Translations under genes and position numbers: made by a program
Notes under the pieces: model-generated
Told to the model about the DNA's origin: nothing
Database searches by the model: none
The model's input: the letters and a program-made list of their open reading frames with translations, nothing else
Part shown: positions 62,301 through 64,000 of the stretch, in pieces
Layout: each line of letters opens with the position of its first letter
How positions within the stretch are numbered: position 1 is the first letter of the stretch
From: JBCFBK01 sp038562555
GTDB lineage: Bacteria > Bacteroidota > Bacteroidia > Bacteroidales > Prolixibacteraceae
Length of the DNA: 64,000 nt
Assembly: GCA_038562555.1 (NCBI GenBank)
Contig: JBCFBK010000006.1
Span: 103,211-167,210, forward strand
Direction: 5' to 3'

Positions 62301-62488
62301 CCTTGTCACACGGGGCAGGCTCTGAATGGAAAAACGGTTTGGGATGGGTGCTGATTGGTGGGATGACCAGTTCCATGCTGCTGACGCTTATCGTGGTACC
62401 GGTGGTTTACCTGGTTGCCGAAGAAGCAAAAAGCCTGGTTGCCGCACATCTTTTTTACAGAAGCCCTATAATGGATTTGAAGCCATAA
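59366..62488 (+). CDS. RND family efflux transporter permease (AcrB-like)
   Basis: A 1040-residue proton-driven pump with 12 membrane segments and two large periplasmic porter loops. TM1 begins RPTLVVVLFTILVFLGG. TM4 carries the paired Asp in GTLVDDAIVVLENIYRH, needed for proton relay. GGSPEVVIKPDKDKMARLGL and the TM10-11 GLVTKNAILVVDFANQLR are classic. The substrate is not predictable. Co-transcription with an acyltransferase and DUF6268 suggests a lipid or amphipathic cargo, by inference. Confidence 0.95.
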   Translation: MNLSELAVKRPTLVVVLFTILVFLGGMSFTSLNYELFPEFASPVFTISTVYPGAGPSEVENSVSKQIEEAVSGLSGVENIRSISQEGVSMVIVELSLKADVDVVVNEAVRKVQSVRSLFPPQVLEPAISKFSVDDLPIISLSVNAGLPAFELYDELNYRIIPALAKNEGVGEVSLLGGTEREIQVNIDHKKLDNHNLSVLQVVQAIRVSNIDFPAGKISSGNRQTMLRMSAKYTRVPDIANLIVSQMPDGSLVKLKDIAEVTDTEKDATSVYRVNGSQAVGLQIKKQEDANAVAVSNAVKQEIARLTKQYSDISLEFTVPQDGSIIIMDAARSVGFDLLLAVILVTFVMFFFLHSGRNAVIIMVAVPLSLVASFTGMALLGYSLNLMTLLAMSLVIGTLVDDAIVVLENIYRHLEMGKTSWQATIDGVKEIGLSVIAITLVLIVVFLPVALSESMISPIIAPLAMVIVITVLLSLLVAFTVVPLITSRFSKLEKLNRKTWWGKLIELFEKGVDSFSRLIMRLLCWSLQHKFATLGIATLLFVSSLMLPAGGFIGTEFMSAGDMGECIVTVEYPKIFTLKQNNQATRKIEEIISQKPEVVKLYTTVGSTSGMLMSQSGNYKSEINIKLVDKTRREQSSAVFVKELEREINETFPDVKARSSVVSMIGGADEAPVQIVFQATNTDTLFAFAEIMRKQIAQIPGTNNVKLSIEGGSPEVVIKPDKDKMARLGLSPEVVGATIQTSFSGNTDSKFKTGDYEYDINVRLDAFNRRSVADVENLTILNNAGQTVKLKQFAAITEQTGYSNLERYGRISSVMLESQALGRAVGDIGDDLIKLLENTEFPEGVSYLPEGDLKYQDDAFGSLGAALLIAIVLVYLIMVALYESYLHPFVVLFSIPLSIIGALYALALSQQSLSLFSMLGIIILVGLVTKNAILVVDFANQLRKEGKIMKEALVTAVQLRLRPILMTAISTVVGMLPIALSHGAGSEWKNGLGWVLIGGMTSSMLLTLIVVPVVYLVAEEAKSLVAAHLFYRSPIMDLKP

Positions 62489-62543
62489 CATCGGATCAGT
62501 ATTAAATGTTTTTCCAGAAATAAGGGCTAATTCAGAATTGATC

Positions 62544-62580
62544 AGGCGAACCCTGCAAGTTAAATTTGCAGGGTTCGCCT
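62544..62580. terminator. strong hairpin after the RND operon
   Basis: AGGCGAACCCTGCAA and TTGCAGGGTTCGCCT form a perfect 15-bp stem with a 7-base loop. It lacks a clear T-tract, so it may be a two-way terminator between convergent genes or an mRNA-stabilising hairpin. Confidence 0.65.
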
Positions 62581-62625
62581 GAAAGCAGGCTTGCCGGCCT
62601 GTAATGACTTTTCCCGCTTCCGGCC

Positions 62626-63852
62626 CTACTTGACACGGCCGGTAAAAGCCTTGGTGCCGGCGTTGTCTATGGCGTATTTGAAGAATTTGGTCTCCGCCTC
62701 CGAACGGGCCGAATCCCAGGGGCGCGGGTCGCCACAGAGCTGCACGGCCCACAGTTTCAGTTCCTTGCGATGCCAGTTGACCATGCAGTTCGTGCCCCAT
62801 GCGCCGCCATGCCCGAACCAGGCGTCCTCCGTATCTTCTTCCGGTGCGGAGAGGCCGAGCGAATAACCGCCCATCCCTTTTGGGCGCGTTGATTTTGCAA
62901 GTAGTTCCCTGACGGTCTCTTCCTTGAGGATCCTCACGCCGTTCTCGCCCACGCCAAGGTTCATGAGCATTTTATAGAATTTTAGCTGGTCGTTCGCGGT
63001 TGTCCAGAGCCCTGCACCCGCCGATGCGAAGACGTGGACGTCGTTGTAAGGCCGCTGCTGCATGTCGTTCTGCACGCGGTACTTCGCGGGCGCATCTTTC
63101 ACACAGTCGTACATCTCCACCTGCGTCTCAAGCTGCTTGTTTGTCGGCCAGAACGAGCTGGATGCCATGCCGAGCGGATCGAGGACGCGCGCCTTGAGGA
63201 AGTCCTCCCAGCGCATGCCGGTCACCACCTCCACGATGGCCGCGCCGATATCGATACCGGTGTTGGAATACTGCTCCTTTGTGCCGGGTTCGAAGAGCAG
63301 CGGATACGCCGCCGCGATGGCCGCCGTCTGCCGAAGCGGCGCGCCGCCGGACCATCCGCCGCCCTTGATGTTGCCCTGCTTCGCGCAAATCTCGAACGGG
63401 AAACCGCCGGTGTGGTTCATGACCATGCGGATGGTGAGCGCGTTCTTCGCCCTGACGAGTGTCTTTACGCTGTCAGTGGTGGATTTGTGTACCCAGAGTT
63501 CCTTGAATTCCGGCAGATACTTCGAAACGGGATCGTCGAGAGCGATCTTGCCTTCCTCGATGAGGATGGCGATGGTTACGCCGCAGAAGCCCTTTGTCTG
63601 CGAGCATTGCATATAGACGTCGTTCATCGTGATCGGACGCTTCTTCGCAACGTCTGCATAACCAACGCAGGCATTTTCCTGCAAGCCGTCCTTGTAAAAG
63701 ACGTTAATCGCACCCGGAAGCTGTCCGGTTTCAACGAAAGGCGTGAGTGCGTCCTTCGCGAAGGTGGTTCCCGAACCCTCCGGCACGTTGCGGACCGTGC
63801 TGCATCCCAGGGCAATCGCCATGCCGGCGATGAGCATCATTATTTTCTTCAT
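62626..63852 (-). CDS. serine hydrolase of the class C beta-lactamase/esterase family, lipoprotein
   Basis: A 408-residue exported serine hydrolase. The lipobox is AIALGC (Cys17). The catalytic SxxK is S84-Q-T-K87, the Tyr motif is Y-S-N in KEQYSNTGID, and the HxG motif is FGHGGAWG near the C-terminus. Such proteins act on peptides or esters and need not be antibiotic-resistance enzymes. The gene is far richer in G+C, and in GCG/CGC codons, than the neighbouring RND genes, which suggests transfer from a high-GC source. The start is the ATG at 63852 rather than 63873. Confidence 0.88.
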   Translation of the reverse strand: MKKIMMLIAGMAIALGCSTVRNVPEGSGTTFAKDALTPFVETGQLPGAINVFYKDGLQENACVGYADVAKKRPITMNDVYMQCSQTKGFCGVTIAILIEEGKIALDDPVSKYLPEFKELWVHKSTTDSVKTLVRAKNALTIRMVMNHTGGFPFEICAKQGNIKGGGWSGGAPLRQTAAIAAAYPLLFEPGTKEQYSNTGIDIGAAIVEVVTGMRWEDFLKARVLDPLGMASSSFWPTNKQLETQVEMYDCVKDAPAKYRVQNDMQQRPYNDVHVFASAGAGLWTTANDQLKFYKMLMNLGVGENGVRILKEETVRELLAKSTRPKGMGGYSLGLSAPEEDTEDAWFGHGGAWGTNCMVNWHRKELKLWAVQLCGDPRPWDSARSEAETKFFKYAIDNAGTKAFTGRVK

Positions 63853-63918
63853 GGTATAACCTTTTTTGTTCATACTTTTATTTCCATTAGATTACTTAGT
63901 TTTTCTGAACTTCCTTTT

Positions 63919-64000
63919 TTACTTGTTGAACTCCTTGTGGTTCATAAATTCCCAAATGCGTCCCATCCATGTGTAACTGCCCGTACCCGGGGCTGCCTTT
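63919..64000 (-). CDS. C-terminal fragment of an unidentified gene running off the right edge
   Basis: An open minus-strand frame from the window edge ends at a TAA (63919-63921) and encodes GSYTWMGRIWEFMNHKEFNK as its last 20 residues. It lies 66 bp upstream of the serine hydrolase on the same strand, so an operon with it is likely. Too little is visible to name a family. Confidence 0.4.
   Translation of the reverse strand, partial: KAAPGTGSYTWMGRIWEFMNHKEFNK

Noticed and set aside
63062..63616. Plus-strand frame of 184 codons opposite the serine hydrolase
   Set aside because: It is explained by the high G+C of the antisense gene, with no recognisable domain.
62626..63852. Antibiotic-resistance beta-lactamase
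   Set aside because: SxxK/YxN/HxG motifs are shared with many esterases and peptidases of the family, so resistance cannot be claimed.

Overview
The window looks like chromosomal DNA of a member of the Bacteroidota, most likely Bacteroidales or a close relative. The evidence is a SusC/SusD pair, promoters of the TTTG-N19-TAnnTTTG type, a BamA/Skp-like/UppS envelope cluster, LytS/LytTR signalling, and housekeeping genes in typical Bacteroidota arrangement. No rRNA, tRNA or CRISPR was seen. The first gene (malQ) is cut by the left edge. A short coding remnant on the minus strand appears to be cut by the right edge.

Region 1 (about 1-19.8 kb) is core metabolism and envelope biogenesis: malQ, an alpha/beta hydrolase, pdxJ, a CBS-domain protein, nadK, uppS, bamA, two OmpH/Skp-like chaperones, murI, a sugar nucleotidyltransferase, a gamma-carbonic-anhydrase-like protein, a 2-oxoacid:ferredoxin oxidoreductase pair (korA/korB), a large ATP-grasp protein related to PEP synthase, aroE and a DUF368 lipid carrier translocase. 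Many intergenic gaps here are built from 7-bp or 8-bp phased degenerate repeats that often start at a stop codon.

Region 2 (19.9-26.6 kb) is assimilatory sulfite reduction and siroheme synthesis: a DUF2061 membrane protein, a CysJ-like flavoprotein, a siroheme sulfite/nitrite reductase, a HemD-like protein, an SDR protein and CobA. It is preceded by what reads as a complete cysteine-responsive transcription attenuator. This has a perfect promoter, a 32-codon leader peptide with a Cys-Met-Cys-Cys cluster, a 9-nt antiterminator segment perfectly complementary to the terminator's 5' arm, and a 14-bp intrinsic terminator. This is the strongest candidate for a previously undescribed system in the window.

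Region 3 (26.7-45.2 kb) begins with a porin plus a covalent-FMN-type protein. It continues as a sialic acid/sulfated glycan utilization locus: FadR-type regulator with its operator, a NanM-kelch/sodium symporter fusion, NanA lyase, a GH33 sialidase, SusC/SusD, three sulfatases and a decayed FAD-dependent oxidoreductase. The logic is release of sialic acid, outer membrane uptake, anomerisation and inner membrane uptake, then cleavage to ManNAc and pyruvate. The sialidase and susC carry a duplicated 5' leader with a conserved hairpin.

Region 4 (45.2-53 kb) is a mosaic: rsgA, a C_GCAxxG_C_C protein with an orphan contractile tail sheath protein, and a graveyard of fragments (methyltransferase tail, rsgA duplicate, SF2 helicase, inverted group II intron reverse transcriptase start). 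Among these sit small accessory genes (transglutaminase lipoprotein, AHSA1/SRPBCC, RibD/DHFR-like).

Region 5 (53-62.5 kb) is a LytS-type kinase and LytTR regulator followed by an LpxL-like acyltransferase, a DUF6268 outer membrane protein and a TolC/MFP/RND efflux system. The window closes with a GC-rich class C beta-lactamase-like lipoprotein that looks transferred.
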